Origin: Macrocybe gigantea
Taxonomy: Eukaryota > Basidiomycota > Agaricomycetes > Agaricales > Callistosporiaceae
Reading direction: 5' to 3'
NCBI GenBank assembly: GCA_011319805.1
Contig: SJRY01000228.1
Span: 1,217,007 to 1,281,006 of the forward strand
DNA: 64,000 nt
Shown here one piece after another: positions 36,134 through 48,683 of the stretch. A program made the position numbers and the translations under genes. Each line of letters begins with the position of its first letter. Position 1 is the first letter of the stretch. The notes below the pieces were generated by a model, which saw only the letters and a program-made list of their open reading frames with translations, was not told where the DNA came from and searched no databases.

Positions 36134-36325
36134 AAGCCCACAGAATTCGAGCCAACTAGAAACACTACGGCTAGATTTGAGCTGATTTTCCCGTCTTCTC
36201 TTTGATGGATATGTCGATGCAAGGTTACGTAGAAGTTATTTACATGTCCATGATCATCTGTAATATAGGCATCTCCTCCATGCAATGCTTTCGCATCGTC
36301 CAAGCAACGCCAACGGTCACACTAG

Positions 36326-38036
36326 TCATCTCATTATCAGCCATTCCCCTGTGGTTGGCAATCTAGGATTGTGGTCGTTTAGATAAGTTCGAGCACCCGC
36401 AGCTATCGTCGGGTTGTCGGGATTCAATGCCTCCGCCTCGGTATCATGCACCCAGTCGCTGATATAATCTCGTTCCAGGTCATTGTGATGGAGAGGCGAG
36501 GTTACCCCTTCAATCGAGGCACTGTCCCAAAGCAACGATAAGTCGCTGAACACACCAGCAGAAGAGCCATATTCTGCAACCCAGTCGTCAAAGCAATAGT
36601 ACGCAAAGGACAAGCAACACACCATCGCTTTTTCCGTCCCAGTTGGACTCCGAGTCTTCTGGTTGCGGCACTTCAGCTGGGATGTGAATTTCGGGGAATG
36701 TCATGACATAGTGCAACGGCTCCGGTACCTGCACGAAGAGAAGGGAGTTGATAAAGTCTTCTACGGTTCAAAAGCAAATGATTTGACGTCGATGGTGTCC
36801 AAAAGCTCGTACGCAGTACAGGGCGCCTCAAAAAATACGTGCTTTGTCTCGTCACCCACCTTCGGTATCGAGCAACCGCCATAAATGTCCATAGATGACA
36901 CGACCCAGAACGCCAGGCATTCCGCGATGGAGGGATTGTAGGAATCATAGTCATAGGCAGACGAAATGAAGGCAGACGTCCAGCCTGATTTTCCTCTTAG
37001 TCAATCGTAAAGTCCTAAAACCTCGCTGTCTGCTCGTGGGACATACCAGAGGAAAAGCCCCCAAATGTCCAATGAGAGTACGATGTCAAGACGAACCACC
37101 GCGTGCCCTCGCTGACACATGTATCCCAAAGCTAGTCAAGAGACGACAATAGTCAGACTTCGGGTCCATGCTAGAAGGGCATTGCGACAGACCTTTGCCC
37201 AGAGCCTGTCTTTGGCTGTTAGTCCAACTGGAAACGCGTTACCAGGCGCCAAGAAGGGTGGAAACTGGTGAAAAATTTTGACCAATTCAACGCTAGAAAT
37301 GTATGTCTGAGGAACAGGCGTACCCCCTTGGATTTCGCAAACTCTTTGAAGTCCTGTTCAGAAAGAATCCAAGGAGGCTGGAATGCGATTATGATGGAAG
37401 GCGCGCTTTCATTGCCGTTATCCGCATTCGATCTCCAAACGAAGTATCGGAATAGCTCCTGATCTCGCTCATCATGAGAGCGTGGGACGAGGTTGAACGA
37501 CCAGTTATTCAGATGCGGATAGATGACATGAATTATCCTCTGTACTGTGAGCAGTGGCAGGGCATCAATCCATGGGATTACACTAGAGCGTATCCGTTGA
37601 TTAGTAGATCAATGACTGCAAGAGAGACACTGGATCGCACCGACTCATGTCATTGGGTTGCGTCAACTTGATTGGTTCGACTTCAAACATCGACGGACAT
37701 GGTAGCGTCATTTCCTGGCCATTTATTGCAGAGAAGATATCTTCTTGTGGCTCCTCTGTGACGTAGGTATCAGTCCCTGTTTTTTTTTGGTCGCCAAAGT
37801 CAGCCCACCAATTGTTTGCGTGAAGGTGTCTTGGCCTGCTTACAAGTCCTGATGTGCTCCTCAAGCGCTTCGTCGTTCATACTGTATATTCCTTCCAGCC
37901 TGCGCCATCGTTCCGGTCGAACACTAAGAGTGTTGCGATGGCTCTTATGGCCGGCTGGTGGCAACTGTTGGGCCGTAGATGGGATACGCATAGCAGGGAG
38001 GACACACTCCTGCACATATCTTCTAAGATTGTGCAT
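36326..38036 (-). CDS. conserved basidiomycete protein of unknown function
   Basis: A multi-exon gene read on the minus strand from about 38036. Recurrent family-like segments in order: NNWWADFGDQ, CDPVSLLQSLIY, PSIIIAFQPPWILSEQDF, LTAKDRLWAK, LWDTCVSEGTRWFVLTSYSH, SAYDYDSYNPSIAECLAFWV, FINSLLFVQVPEPLHYVM, and a Glu/Asp-rich C-terminus. I recall similar Trp-rich proteins only from Agaricomycetes, with no known function. One base appears lost at about 36763-36765, between SFAFEP and VEDFINSL. The first exon boundary (about 37800-37860) and the 37560-37610 junction could not be resolved, so the start is provisional. Confidence 0.6.
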
Positions 38037-39362
38037 CTTGACTGTGGACGACACGGTGGTATTCAAGGATGGGATCTAATAAGCATCGCTCGTTGGTGTG
38101 CGCCTTTTAAGGTCCCAAGGAACAAGAACAGCTCTTTATCGAGGCAAGCAACTTATAATAGCTCCCATAAAGGGTAATCGTATGTCAGTTTCCGGCGACC
38201 ACAACAAAACCAGTGAACTACAACGCAATCGCCTTGACAACCGAATCACTAACGCTCGCTTCGACGTTCTTGTAGCCGTTGCAATTCCTGAGGCGGTGCC
38301 AGGCGTCGGCAATTCGGGCAAGGAGTAGGGCTCACTCTGATCGGATTCCGTACTGGCGGAGACATCATCCGTATGCAGTTTACGGATCTACAGCCTACCA
38401 TTTAAAAAGGTGAATAAAAATATCAGACTTCATGAGACAGCCAACCTGTAGCATGGGCGTGTTGCCTGCTAAAGAGGCAATTTGTTCGTCCACAATCTTG
38501 AAAACAGGATGTCATTGCATCGAAATGTCCACATTCAGTGTAGTATCGACCGTCAATCAACTGCGTAGTCATAAGTTTTTTAATCATGTCCTTACCACAA
38601 GGAAATCTCGCTCACTTGATGACACATTGTTAGAGTTGCGTTCGGACTCGGGATGCGCCAATGAGATCTAATATATGGGGTGTGTGGGGACATGGGGTGG
38701 AAAAACGCGCTTAATTAGTGCTCTTCAGGATGGTTCGCCACATTAACGCCAGATCACAACGGCTGGAAGCCACGCTTGACATGCTGATTATCGCCAGTAG
38801 CGATTCCAGGGCTGCACCTCCGTATACGGGCAAGAATCGGCTATTTTTGGGTAGACTTTACTTTGCCTTGCCGAGTGAGAGAAGCATGACTAGATTCGCC
38901 ATGGTGTAATGAGTCACCGTCAAGGGATAGTCTTACTGGCTGACTTCTGTCAACCTATATGTACAATTTTGGCCATGCTATTCCGAAAAATGGGTGGGCA
39001 AACACTGCATCATTGTTTATACTTGGCAAAAGCTGTGGGCATTGCTCCGAGTCATCGTGGTGGGCATGAGGTATTCATGGGGCTCACGCCGATAAGCGCA
39101 CGCAGATGATGCATGCCTCTGGAAAGAAGCCATTCGAATTAGACCTGTCTTGAGATCACAGCCCAAGAAGCGAATAACTCGCATGGGGCACATTTCCTAG
39201 AATAATATCTCCAAAACTACGCGAAATGCTGCCTACACGCGTGATGTAAGAAGTATTTGCAGTAGTATCGCGGGGAGAAACATACAGTAACATTAAGCTC
39301 CTCTATTGCGGATTTTCATGACCAACTGCACTTTTTTCCGGACCTAATCCCGGAAACATGAG
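38037..39362. other. spacer without recognisable gene
   Basis: Only short frames occur on either strand, none with conserved-looking sequence or convincing splice sites. It is among the emptiest parts of this otherwise compact window. No repeat structure or mobile-element ends are seen. Confidence 0.45.
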
Positions 39363-39916
39363 CTAAAGGAAGATATATAATTCGTTAAACTGTACCTCGT
39401 CCGCGAAACGCCGTCTCCAACGTTCACTGCGAAGTCTGCGCCGCTTCACACCCTTCTTTTCGTGCCGCTCCGTCAGCCTAAGGCGATACTTAATTCTGTT
39501 TCTTTGCAGCGTATTATTGAGTCGGGTGAATGCATCAGCTACATTTCCTGGGTTCACTTTGACAGAACGTCCTATGTAATAAACGTTGGCACTGTCAGTT
39601 AAAATGAATGAGGAAAATTCGTCGCCGACCGACCAGTGTATGCATCCGCAGGGGGCCATTGCTCAAGGCGCGTTGCGGCCACGTTTGAGATAGATTTCCA
39701 TCGCTCCTCCTTTGTTTGTGTCTGCTCCTTCGTGCTGCTTTGCAACTGAGGTTCAGAAGCCAGCCATGCCTGATTAGCAGATTCCTGTGTGGTTGTCCGC
39801 AAACCAATGTTCGCCTTGTAACATCTGAGTTGCAAAGAAGTAAATGGCAGAAGGACGGAACGGCGAGTAAGAATTGTCCGCGAGGCTCGCAATGAAGCCA
39901 GAGCGCCGGAAAGCAT
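39363..39916 (-). CDS. MRP21: mitochondrial ribosomal protein bS21m
   Basis: Small-subunit mitoribosomal protein of the bacterial S21 family. Exon 1 (from 39916) is an Arg/Ser/Leu-rich mitochondrial presequence (MLSGALASLRASRTILTRRS) plus a linker. An intron (GTCGGT...ACATAG, ending about 39572) leads to the S21 core: RSVKVNPGNVADAFTRLNNT, then the very basic HEKKGVKRRRLRSERWRRRF. The stop at 39363 follows ADEVQFNELYIFL, shorter than usual. A further intron starting at GTACAG after ADE is possible, so the C-terminus is uncertain. The gene is divergent from an RWD-domain gene, with 130 bp between starts. Confidence 0.85.
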
Positions 39917-40046
39917 GGCAGCGACTGCTCAAGAATTTGTCCTTGAGCGAGTAACTGGAATAATATTTGGCATTGTTAGAATCGGCTGGCTTTGGCTTCG
40001 ATCACTTTCCGTTTCTGGACACTCCTTCGAACTCTCGAATCGACAG

Positions 40047-41106
40047 ATGACTTCCGATGCTCTGCTTGAGGAATTAGAGGTGCATTCCATACGATGATAG
40101 AGTTCAGACGCCAGGTTTCTAAGATTAAGCCCTAGGTGCTGGAATCCATATACCCGACTGAATTGTCAAGTCCGTAACTGTCTCAATAATTGTCTCCAAA
40201 TGTACTAAGGTGATTTCGTTTTACCCAAGGAATATCGGAAACGGACATAGAAATCGATGCGGAGCCAGATGGTCTTCCAGACGGCGCAGACTCATGTATG
40301 CTTTGCCCATCTTTCCCCTTGCTGTTTGTGAATCACACTTACCTATTATCAGTGAAGGTGACACTCTGCGTGCATTATATCGACGGCTATCCAGACACCT
40401 TACCGGATCTCAACCTGAGGCCGGTGGAGGGGATCTTGAAGATGACGAGATAAAAGAGCTTGTCGGTGGACTACGAACAGTTGTAAGCGCGATCAGGCTC
40501 CCAAGCGTCTGCAATGGTAATTTCTGTTTGTAAATGCAGGGTGAAGAAAATGCTGGCATGGCTATGACGTTCACTCTCGTTTCACATCTGCGCGAGCAGC
40601 TTTCGCATCTGGTACGCACGCGGAGGAGAAGCATCGAAAGGAAGAGATGGAAAAAGAGCGTAGAACTCTTGAAGTGCATTTTTCTTCCGTCATTGCGCCT
40701 CGATAACAGTTTAACTGTCATTCATCAGGAAGAAGAGGCTAAAACCAGGGGAACGCCTGTAACAGTCGAATCGTTCAGAATCTGGAAGTTGGCGTTCGAC
40801 AAAGAAGTGGCCACGAGGAAAGCCCAAGATGAAGAAGAAAGACTGAAGGGTATGTCCGCCAAAGAAAAAGAGGAATGGAAAAAGATCACGTCCAGATTGA
40901 CAGGTATGCCGTTCTTCTCTGATCCATGGCCAGTGTCAGGGACGTTGTCGACAGGTCGGCAACTCTTTGAACGTGGCGACAAGCATCTCGAAGACGATGT
41001 TATGATGGAGGATGGGGATGTTTCTGTGGACATCACGCAGTATGACAGAACAAAAGCATTGGAAGAACAGATGGAGGAGACTTTGACATTCAGCGATAGC
41101 GATTAG
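40047..41106 (+). CDS. RWD-domain protein (Gir2/RWDD1 family)
   Basis: RWD proteins of this group bind DRG-family GTPases or Gcn1 and modulate translation and Gcn2 signalling; that is family knowledge. The start MTSDALLEELE was preferred over an in-frame ATG at 39915 because family members begin there. The RWD core is VLESIYPTELS, TDIEIDAEPDGLPDGADS, then LKVTLCVHYIDGYPDTLPDL with the YPxxxPxx turn. A charged coiled coil (KHRKEEMEKERRTLEEEEAK) and TPVTVESFRIWKLAFDKEVA follow, with an acidic C-terminus. One G appears missing at 40622-40623, between LVRTR and the coiled coil, shifting the frame. Five introns are inferred. Confidence 0.85.
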
Positions 41107-41179
41107 GATCAGCATGAGGTTCCTTGGATAGATCCGTCCATACATGTGTATCTATAACTCTACAGAAAGTGTATTTCCT

Positions 41180-42954
41180 TCACAGTCCTTGCAGTGTTCC
41201 CTCCTCACCACCATTTCCATCAATGATGCCCCCGCCTTCAATCACCCTGCATCCCAGCTCAGATCGTCCCTCTTCACGTAGGAAGCCGTCCCCGTCAAGA
41301 TAGATCCGGCGGGGCTCCGAAACGTAATCGTATTTGATATCTTGTCCGACCAGCTTCAGCCATTCCAAGACAGGTCGAGTCGTCCATCTATCGACATATC
41401 CAGGGCCAGCCTGGAACCAGCCAAGGTGTCCACCTGCGGTGGTGAGCTCCATAACGACAAAACCGTTACCCGCGCCATCCATAGGGACATTACGAACGAC
41501 AGGATCGTCAGCAGCATTGATGGCCAAGAAAGGCACTCTGATGTCCCGTACAGCATTGTGACTGGATGCCCAACGATAATAATCATGAGCGGTGGCAAAG
41601 GGGAAATGGGGGGAGAACCGCCCGCAACGCGAGTAAATGTGTCGTCAAACTTTTCAAGAGTCGGGTTTTTCAAAGCCATAGCGAGGGGGACAGCTTTAGC
41701 TACGCGGTGATCTGGGTCCGTGACCAGAGAGTTGACGTGTCGCTTCAGCAGGTTGAGCAGATTTCCACCCATTCCTTTGGAGTAGACATGCTTTCCTACA
41801 AATGTGCTCAGAAGACTTTGGAATCACAGTCAGAACGCATGGTCGGAAGACAAAGCAGGATTCAGAGAAAACAGACCCGATGTTATTTTGCTCCAAATCC
41901 CAGGGCTATGAATAGTCAGGAGGCATGTACCGAAATTTGAGGGACAAGGTGATGGGCACTCACGCATGCGAGGGCACAACCCGAAAGCAAGCGACTCCTG
42001 CCGCCTTCTTCTGCCAAATACCTCGTCATTACATTGGCGCCAAGAGAAAAGCCTAGCCCCAGCAGGGGCGCTTTGGGATAGCGATGAGTAATGTATATCA
42101 GAGCTTGCCGAATGTCGTCTGTATGACCAGCAGAATACAGTTGCGGGCTCGTGATCGGAACGCCGGCGCCTACCAAAGTAATATGAGACGTAAGAACCAT
42201 GGTAGCACTGCAGGATACGCACACCCTCGGAAGTTCACCACCACAGCTCGATAACCGAGACCACCCTTCTCAACAGGTGCGCAAGCGCGACTAAGGATTG
42301 CCCTGACGTACGGTTCATACGAGCCTGTGTCGAGCAACGATTTATAAGACCAAGGGAAAGGCTGCAACGGAGACCGGCATACCTCCCGTCAAGCCATGTT
42401 CAACAACGATTATGGGTGCATCATCTTTGACTGAGGAAGCGTCGATTGGTGCAAAATCAAGACCACTTCAGGGTGATATTAGAAGATCATATATTATATT
42501 AGTCGGATACAGTTCACTCACAGGGTCCCACCATCCGCAAGTCGAAGGTATGTTCTGTTGAGGAAGTTAATTATGGATGCGGGACTTGGATTCTGTCCTC
42601 ACCTGTCATACCACATCTTGTCCGTCTTTGAAAAGTCCCCGAAGACGCAATATAGTGTTTGGAGATGTCCACTTGGAAAGAAAAAAATTCAGCACCCTGC
42701 GGAGGAAAGACGAGGACCGGTACATACTTGAAAAGCCACCATAAAGGGTGGAACTTTTTAAACAAGCTCTTACAGCGTGTCTCGACCAATGTCCGAAGTG
42801 AAAGCGACTCGGTCTCCGAGTTGTCCTTTTTCACGCGAAAGAGGGCTGGTTTGGAAGGAAAGTGAAGGAGCGGCGTGTTATCGGGCAAATGGGTGGCAAC
42901 GGAGAAAAAGGCGCCCATGACGCTCAGCCCTACAAGGCTAAAAAGCGAATCCAT
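41180..42954 (-). CDS. alpha/beta hydrolase of the YheT/EMB8 family
   Basis: Related to bacterial YheT and yeast Eht1/Eeb1, which make or cleave medium-chain fatty acyl esters. It starts MDSLFSLVGLSVMGAFFSVA with a hydrophobic N-terminus, perhaps a membrane anchor. Then come HLQTLYCVFGDFSKTDKMWY, YRAVVVNFRGCAGVPITSPQ, the nucleophile elbow LGFSLGANVMTRYLA, NAADDPVV with the likely catalytic Asp, and GGHLGWFQ with the likely His. So the Ser-Asp-His triad is complete. The second intron boundary near 42672-42725 is not fully resolved (one-base phase mismatch), which may be another lost base. Confidence 0.88.
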
Positions 42955-43780
42955 TGTTAGCTTGTAGATGGTGGTATGCGACTAAGTTGACGGTATCGTA
43001 CTTTATAGCGATTGGGGAAGAGTAAGTATTGCGCGGGTCCGGTCCAAACTTATCGCATTAAAGCCGGGGCGTATAAGGACACATGCCAGTGTTGACTCTC
43101 GTTTCTACGTGGGAGCCGCAGCTCCTCCAAAGATGGAGTGCATCTGCCAGCTTCGACAGGATGCGGTTACGGGGAATCATTGAGAACGCCGCGTACGGTG
43201 GCGCCGAGGTGATCTCAGAGGTTATTGACAGCTTAGCCAAACATTTTTCAATTGCAATTGCAATTACAATTGAGCTGAAAGATCGCTCCAGTCCTAATGA
43301 TTCAACCAAGGATAACTCGAAGCATAAGAACACGCATGATATGCTTTTCCACAGGACTGTACAAAAAGAATATGTGGAAAAACAGGTCATCGGACATGAC
43401 ACGCTGGAATTCGACGGCTCTGGCAGAATCCAAGAGGAGTGTTGATTATTTGAAGAGACGAGACGATGCGCCTTTTTCCCCCAAAAAAGATCAACATATC
43501 CGACGGACGCCGATTCACTGCAACCACTTCGTACATCTAGTCTGCACATGATTAGAAACAGAACATCTGGAAGTAGGGGGCGGTCGAATTGATTCGACAG
43601 CATCGGAATTGAATTATCACGTGACGTTCGGGTCGCGTCATGTTTTCGGTTGAGTGTTGCAAAGCCGCGACGTTTTTGATCGCTGCAAGCACCACCGCCT
43701 TCTGCTCGTGCTGAACGGTGTTCACGCTTCATCTGCCTTTATACCACCCACATTTCGATACCTATTTCTTCCCAGATGCC
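42955..43780. other. divergent spacer, no supported gene
   Basis: Intergenic region between the hydrolase gene (minus) and the disordered-protein gene (plus). Two overlapping open frames exist (224 residues on minus from 43732, 120 residues on plus from 43083), but neither has recognisable domains or homolog-like composition. A short AATTGC repeat lies at 43250-43272. Confidence 0.4.
43250..43272. repeat. AATTGC hexamer repeat (palindromic)
   Basis: Four near-perfect tandem units of AATTGC/AATTAC. CAATTG inside each unit is self-complementary. It lies in the divergent spacer and could be a microsatellite or a clustered binding site. Confidence 0.6.
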
Positions 43781-46700
43781 ATGGATTCTCCTTTGAGCAG
43801 CCATTCCTCAACCCGATCAGCCTCCGACACTGAAGAATACAATACATCTAATGCGCACCTTCACTTTGGTCCATTGAAGTCACCAGAGAAGAAGCTGGCC
43901 GCCATGGCTGCTCGACAAGTTCACATGCCACGTGCATCGTCACAGTCCCGACCCCGACGATCACCGCGCCTTTCATCACGCTGTCCTGTTTCAGAGCTGG
44001 ATGAGCAAGGCAATTCCTCAAACCTTTCCGCGACCCCCCATGCGGATGGTTTCAACGAGGGCGGAAACTCTGATTTTATTGCAGTAGGAGAGGAGGCGCT
44101 GGGATACGAGCCCGTGTTGAAGGACGGTACGTTTTTGTTAAAAAAGCACGTACCTTGTCGGCATTTTAATCGCACGCAGAGCCTCCCTCGCTCTTGCTAA
44201 CTAGAATCATAAGTGCTCAAAGTAACCCTTCCCCTCCTCCGAGCCCTTCACGCCAACGCTCCATCCATGAAGGGGATGTACTCACACTACTTGTCATGGA
44301 TACGTCCGGGCCGACTTTGGACGAAGACTCTCCTGCTTTCCCTAAATTTCCGCCCTTAATAAAGGTTCCTGAACCCAAACCTCCTGATGATGTGCCAGAT
44401 GCTATTGATGTACGTTGGCTTGTTTTGTCTTTCTTTTCGTGGAAGATGCTCACCGTTTCCGAAAGGCAGTGCCCATCGAGTCGAATGTGTCTCCAAGAGT
44501 GGATACAACCACTTTGCATGATACTTTTCTCTCCAACGAGAGTGGAAGTGGCGCACACGACTCAAGTTGCTCGTTTACTCCCAGTAACAGGCCGACTGTT
44601 CGCAATGATCTACGAAGTGCCGATGACTCAGTTGCCGCCCAGTCTGTGGAACCAACGAGCGGCGACAACAACAGTCTGAACATCGTCTTGGACAATCCTC
44701 CTCCAGAAGGAATAGGAGCAATGGAAGGATATGTTACAAAGCGGCAACATGAGAATTCCGAGCAATCTGTGCGCTGTACGAGTCTTGTCCGTGCAAACGC
44801 AGAAGCTGTAACGCATGGCTCTCCTGGCGGCGTAGACAAGCAGAATGAGGAAACCAGGGGAAGAGACAAAGACGAACTGTCAGGCCACCGATTGGCTTCA
44901 TTGTCACCACTTCCGTCAAGTTTGCTTCAACAACTCATTCCCTCCGTGTCCAATCATTCTGTACCCACAAATACAGACTCAGTTGAAAGCAGCCGTGCCG
45001 ATCGAATATTTGCTCCATCGTGGCAAATGACGGCTGCACCTAGTACCCCAGTGCGGTCGACAGGGCCTGTCCGATTTCGTAGTCCTGTGAGGTTGAAAAT
45101 ATCTCAATCCCGGAGAAAGTCAAGCTCCAGCCCGCAGATTTAGAAGACCCTATGCGAACGCCGGCGCGAAGGATACCGATTGCAGAGGCGGTTGCTCAAG
45201 GTCACATCTCGCCGCAAAAGGCTGCTCGATTGGTCGCTCCGAGTACCAACGCTGCCGACACCAACCACAAGCCATTACTGTCTATCCCTTTTTCAGACAG
45301 CCCAGCTCGGAGAGTGTTGATGGCATCTGATGTGCGCCCACAGGACACTGCAAAGGGACATGCACGACTGCCAAGTCCCATTAAAGCAACAGCAAGCCGT
45401 GTCATCGTTGCGGGAAGCGCGCACTCACGGCTTATCCGCGGTCAGAAGGAGCCCCCCGAGAAATAATTTGGAGGCGGATATCGCCAATGAAACTGCCGCT
45501 TCCTTCGACCTCTCAGAATATCAAAGTGACCAAGCTACCCTTCCCTCTCCTGGCTTCTGAAAAAGAGGCATCGCGTCCCAAAGCGTCATCTCGTATCGAA
45601 CACGAAGCAAATGAACTCAAATTAACTGCCTCCCCAAGACCCCTTCCGAGCATAAAACCAAGCCTTAAACAACCTTCAAGTAAAATACCCAGAAGCGTCA
45701 AGCCTTATGCTAGGCCCACGCCTATCACCGAGAAGAAGAGGACACCTGGTGTGATACGTCTTGTGCCACCAGCGCCGCCGTCATCTACAAACGTCATCAG
45801 TACAGCCGCGGCTTCGGTTCGTTACAGGAAAAACTTATTGATTCCCTCTAGACCTAACTTGTTCATTCAGACGAGCACGCAGTTTCCTGATGATCAAGGA
45901 AACGGTGGGCATGGCCACGATCGTGTCACCCGGTCAACTCCTCAAGCGCATCCCGGTCTGACATCGCTGAAACGTAAAAGAAGGGACAGTCCTGCTGTCC
46001 GACCCCAGCCTGAAGCGGTGGAACAACAGCAGAGCCTTCTACTAGAGCATGTTAGTTCGGCACTTGTCTCCGCATCGTCCAATCCCCTCTCAGCCTTGAT
46101 CACTGAGGCTCACGCAGAAGCAACCGCCCCTGATGGTGCCGAATCACGGAACGATGACGAAGCCCTGGAAAAGGCGAGAGAGATTTCCAGTCTAGAGGCA
46201 CCGCCGATTCACCATGAAGGAGAAATGAACAACACCGAGTTACCTACCATTTTAATACCTCCCTTTTCCTCTGAACCTGCTCGGCGTCGCACAACACGCG
46301 CGCGGAAGCCGATGTCGACTGCGAGCAGATCCGAGATCAATTCGACGCAGTCGCGCAGGAAGCCGAACGGCCGTGGCCGGATAGATTTTGATGACGGATT
46401 TATCGGAATGACTGCTGTGGCCTTGCGAGCGCTTACCACGTCGAATACAGAGAAGAATCAAAAGTACGTGGCAGCGAAAATCGAAACGGAGGTCGTCAGG
46501 AGAGCTGGGAATCGGCCAGATAGCCCCGGTATGAAGGTCCGCAGCATCGCCCAACGCGATAAAGAAGCAAAAGGGAAAGAACGAAGAGAGCGAGCTGAGA
46601 GGAGGGCAAAGAGAGGTTCCGACACCCACCTTGTCGAAGAACTCAGCGAGTTTGAAGGCCAGAATGGTCCCAGCCCTTTAAGGCACCGAAAAGGCCCCGG

Positions 46701-47155
46701 AGATGAGGAACCGTACGATAGCCCGACGCCGGAAGACAATGTTGCTAAGCGGCTGAGGTTGGGCAGGGATGATTATCAGCCGAACGGGCACAGACGCGTG
46801 AAATGGGAGAAGGGATTGGCAACGACAATTCATCTCGATGAGGTGAAGCTGGGAAGTCGTAAACTCCCCAAGGAATATACCATAAAGAAGGGCTGTCTGA
46901 CTGCGGCATCTAAGGTCTGTGTCGCCTTCCCGGATTGTCCTTTTTTGTTTTAATAAGAAAGCCTTGTAGGCTATCGTGCTGGACAATCTTGGCAATCATC
47001 CGGACGCCAGTGCGCCCTTGCTTGACCTCGAGGAGGAAAGCATCGTGGTCAAGAAGTTTGTGTACGACACCGACATTGAACCTCCGCAACAGCTTCTGGT
47101 AGTGAAGAATACAAGACTACGAGCCAAAAAGAACAAGGATCAGCAGTCTAGTTAA
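43781..47155 (+). CDS. large, mostly disordered basic protein, function unknown
   Basis: About 1,070 residues starting MDSPLSSHSSTRSASDTEEY. It is low-complexity, rich in Ser, Pro, Arg and Lys, with many SP/TP sites and basic clusters suggesting a nuclear, CDK-regulated protein. The better-conserved region is C-terminal: RIDFDDGFIGMTAVALRALT, NQKYVAAKIETEVVRRAGN, RRVKWEKGLATTIHLDEVKL, then after the last intron VKKFVYDTDIEPPQQLLVVK. I recall only basidiomycete relatives without a function. Two single-base losses interrupt the frame: CCC at 45109-45111 (restoring PEKVKLQPADLEDPMRTPAR) and the C6 run at 45452-45457 (restoring PREIIWRRISPMKLPLPS). Confidence 0.75.
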
Positions 47156-47533
47156 TGTATCGGTTCTTAAGCTGTATGAGAATAGATGTTGGCGTGAGAG
47201 ATACAATTTTGAAGCGTGGCAGGTGATGTATTTTCTGTTTACCTTTGCAGGGGTTGTGGATAAGGGGACTACATGTACGGTAGATACAGAACATTTCGAC
47301 AGCGTCAAATTATAGTCGTTCAAACCTTCACTCTTCAAGTATTGACTATGTCTACGATTACATTGCTTGCCATAGGGTCGGTTATGAAAAGGTCATACAT
47401 CGTGCAGTACTCGGGTTCATTTGCTGGTGTTCTCCAACGTAAACTCCGTGGTCGTGACGTTTCGCACTTCTGATTTCATATATACAACATAACGATCTAG
47501 TTTTTGAATTATGACCATGTTTCCATGCCCGCT
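47156..47533. other. convergent spacer, 3' untranslated regions
   Basis: Lies between two stop codons of convergent genes. It is A/T-rich with no conserved frame, and probably holds both polyadenylation regions. Confidence 0.5.
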
Positions 47534-48683
47534 TCAGTTGGCTTCGTGGTGTGCCAGAGTTGCGGCTCCTTGGCTCACTGGGAAAATCAAGACTTCTGCA
47601 ATGTTCACGTGGGGAGGACGTGCTGCAGCCCAGACAATTTCTTCGGCGACGTCCTCTGGTGTGACTACAACAGAGATGGATAATTAGTGTTTATGATGAT
47701 AGGAGACGGTTCTTACGCGGTTGCATGCCTGCATAGACCTTTGCGGCTCGTTCCTTGTCACCTCGGAAGCGAACGAGCGAGAATTCAGTTTCAACCATTC
47801 CTGTGAAGGACTATGAAAAAGCCAATCGCGACATGTATATGAAAACCAAACCTGGCTGTATTTCTGTAACGCGAATTTTGGTGTTGATAAGCTCCCTCAA
47901 CATGGAACCGGTGAAGGCTCGGACAGCATGTTTCGTAGCGGTATATATGCTACCTCCAGCATATGGCTCCCGACCCGCAACGGAGCCAATGTTGATGATG
48001 TGGCCAGAATTCTTAGCCTTGAAATCTTTCCTTTGATGTTAAGATACGAGCCTAAGGAACAATACACAAGTAACACCATCCTACCTTGAATGAGCAGCTG
48101 CGTCATAGCGATGAGCCCAATCACATTGGTAGCAAACATGTCCTCGACATCTTTCTCCGCGATATCGCCGACATGGTCGAGGCCCTTGACGAAACCTGCA
48201 TTGTTAACTGGATACAACTCGATTAGAGATCAAGGGCATTAGTGCCGGGCAGGATGTTCAGGTTTTACCGAGCACATCCACGTCGCGGAGTTCTTTTGGG
48301 ACTTTGTCCCAGAGCGACGCTACCTGCGTCTTATCGGACACGTCCAGCTGGATTGTGGCAAACCTGCCACCCTCCTTCAATCCCGATTCTTGGTGCGCCG
48401 CCGCGCATGCTTCCGTGATGGATTTGAGAGTCTCGAGGCGCCGAGCGATCAGAATGACGTTAGCACCACCCTAATGACCACTCAGGCATCAGTGAATCTG
48501 GCTGAAGCACAGCTCAAGGTGGACTTGCTCTGGCAAATAGGATCGCTGTCGCCTAGGAGTATTCTGGTTAGCATCCGTCCCCTGTGAGTGAGATGAAATA
48601 GTTCGCACAGCTCCGATCCCGCTACTTGCGCCCGTGACGAGGACAGTCTTCCCCAACAGTCTGGACGCGTTGAAAAGTGACAT
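47534..48683 (-). CDS. short-chain dehydrogenase/reductase (NADP-dependent 3-hydroxy acid dehydrogenase type)
   Basis: Classical SDR resembling YdfG/Ymr226c, which oxidise small 3-hydroxy acids such as serine or allo-threonine. It starts [20 protein letters not shown]. The Rossmann motif TGASSGIG, the NNAGF motif and the catalytic YTATK with upstream [11 protein letters not shown] are all present. The C-terminal [20 protein letters not shown] and [14 protein letters not shown] fit the family. It has six or so exons, with all conserved parts in frame. The gene is divergent from the SET-domain gene, 176 bp between starts. Confidence 0.92.

Noticed and set aside
37740..37800. A9 tract read as a programmed frameshift site
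   Set aside because: The surrounding exon boundaries are unresolved, and long A-tracts are exactly where this assembly is least reliable.
39915..40094. Overlapping divergent start codons (CATG) of bS21m and the RWD gene
   Set aside because: RWD family members start at the downstream MTSDALLEE, so the ATG at 39915 is probably not the true start.
43058..43732. 224-residue open frame on the minus strand
   Set aside because: No recognisable domain, Ser/Cys-rich composition like random translation, and it overlaps another long frame on the opposite strand; kept as spacer.
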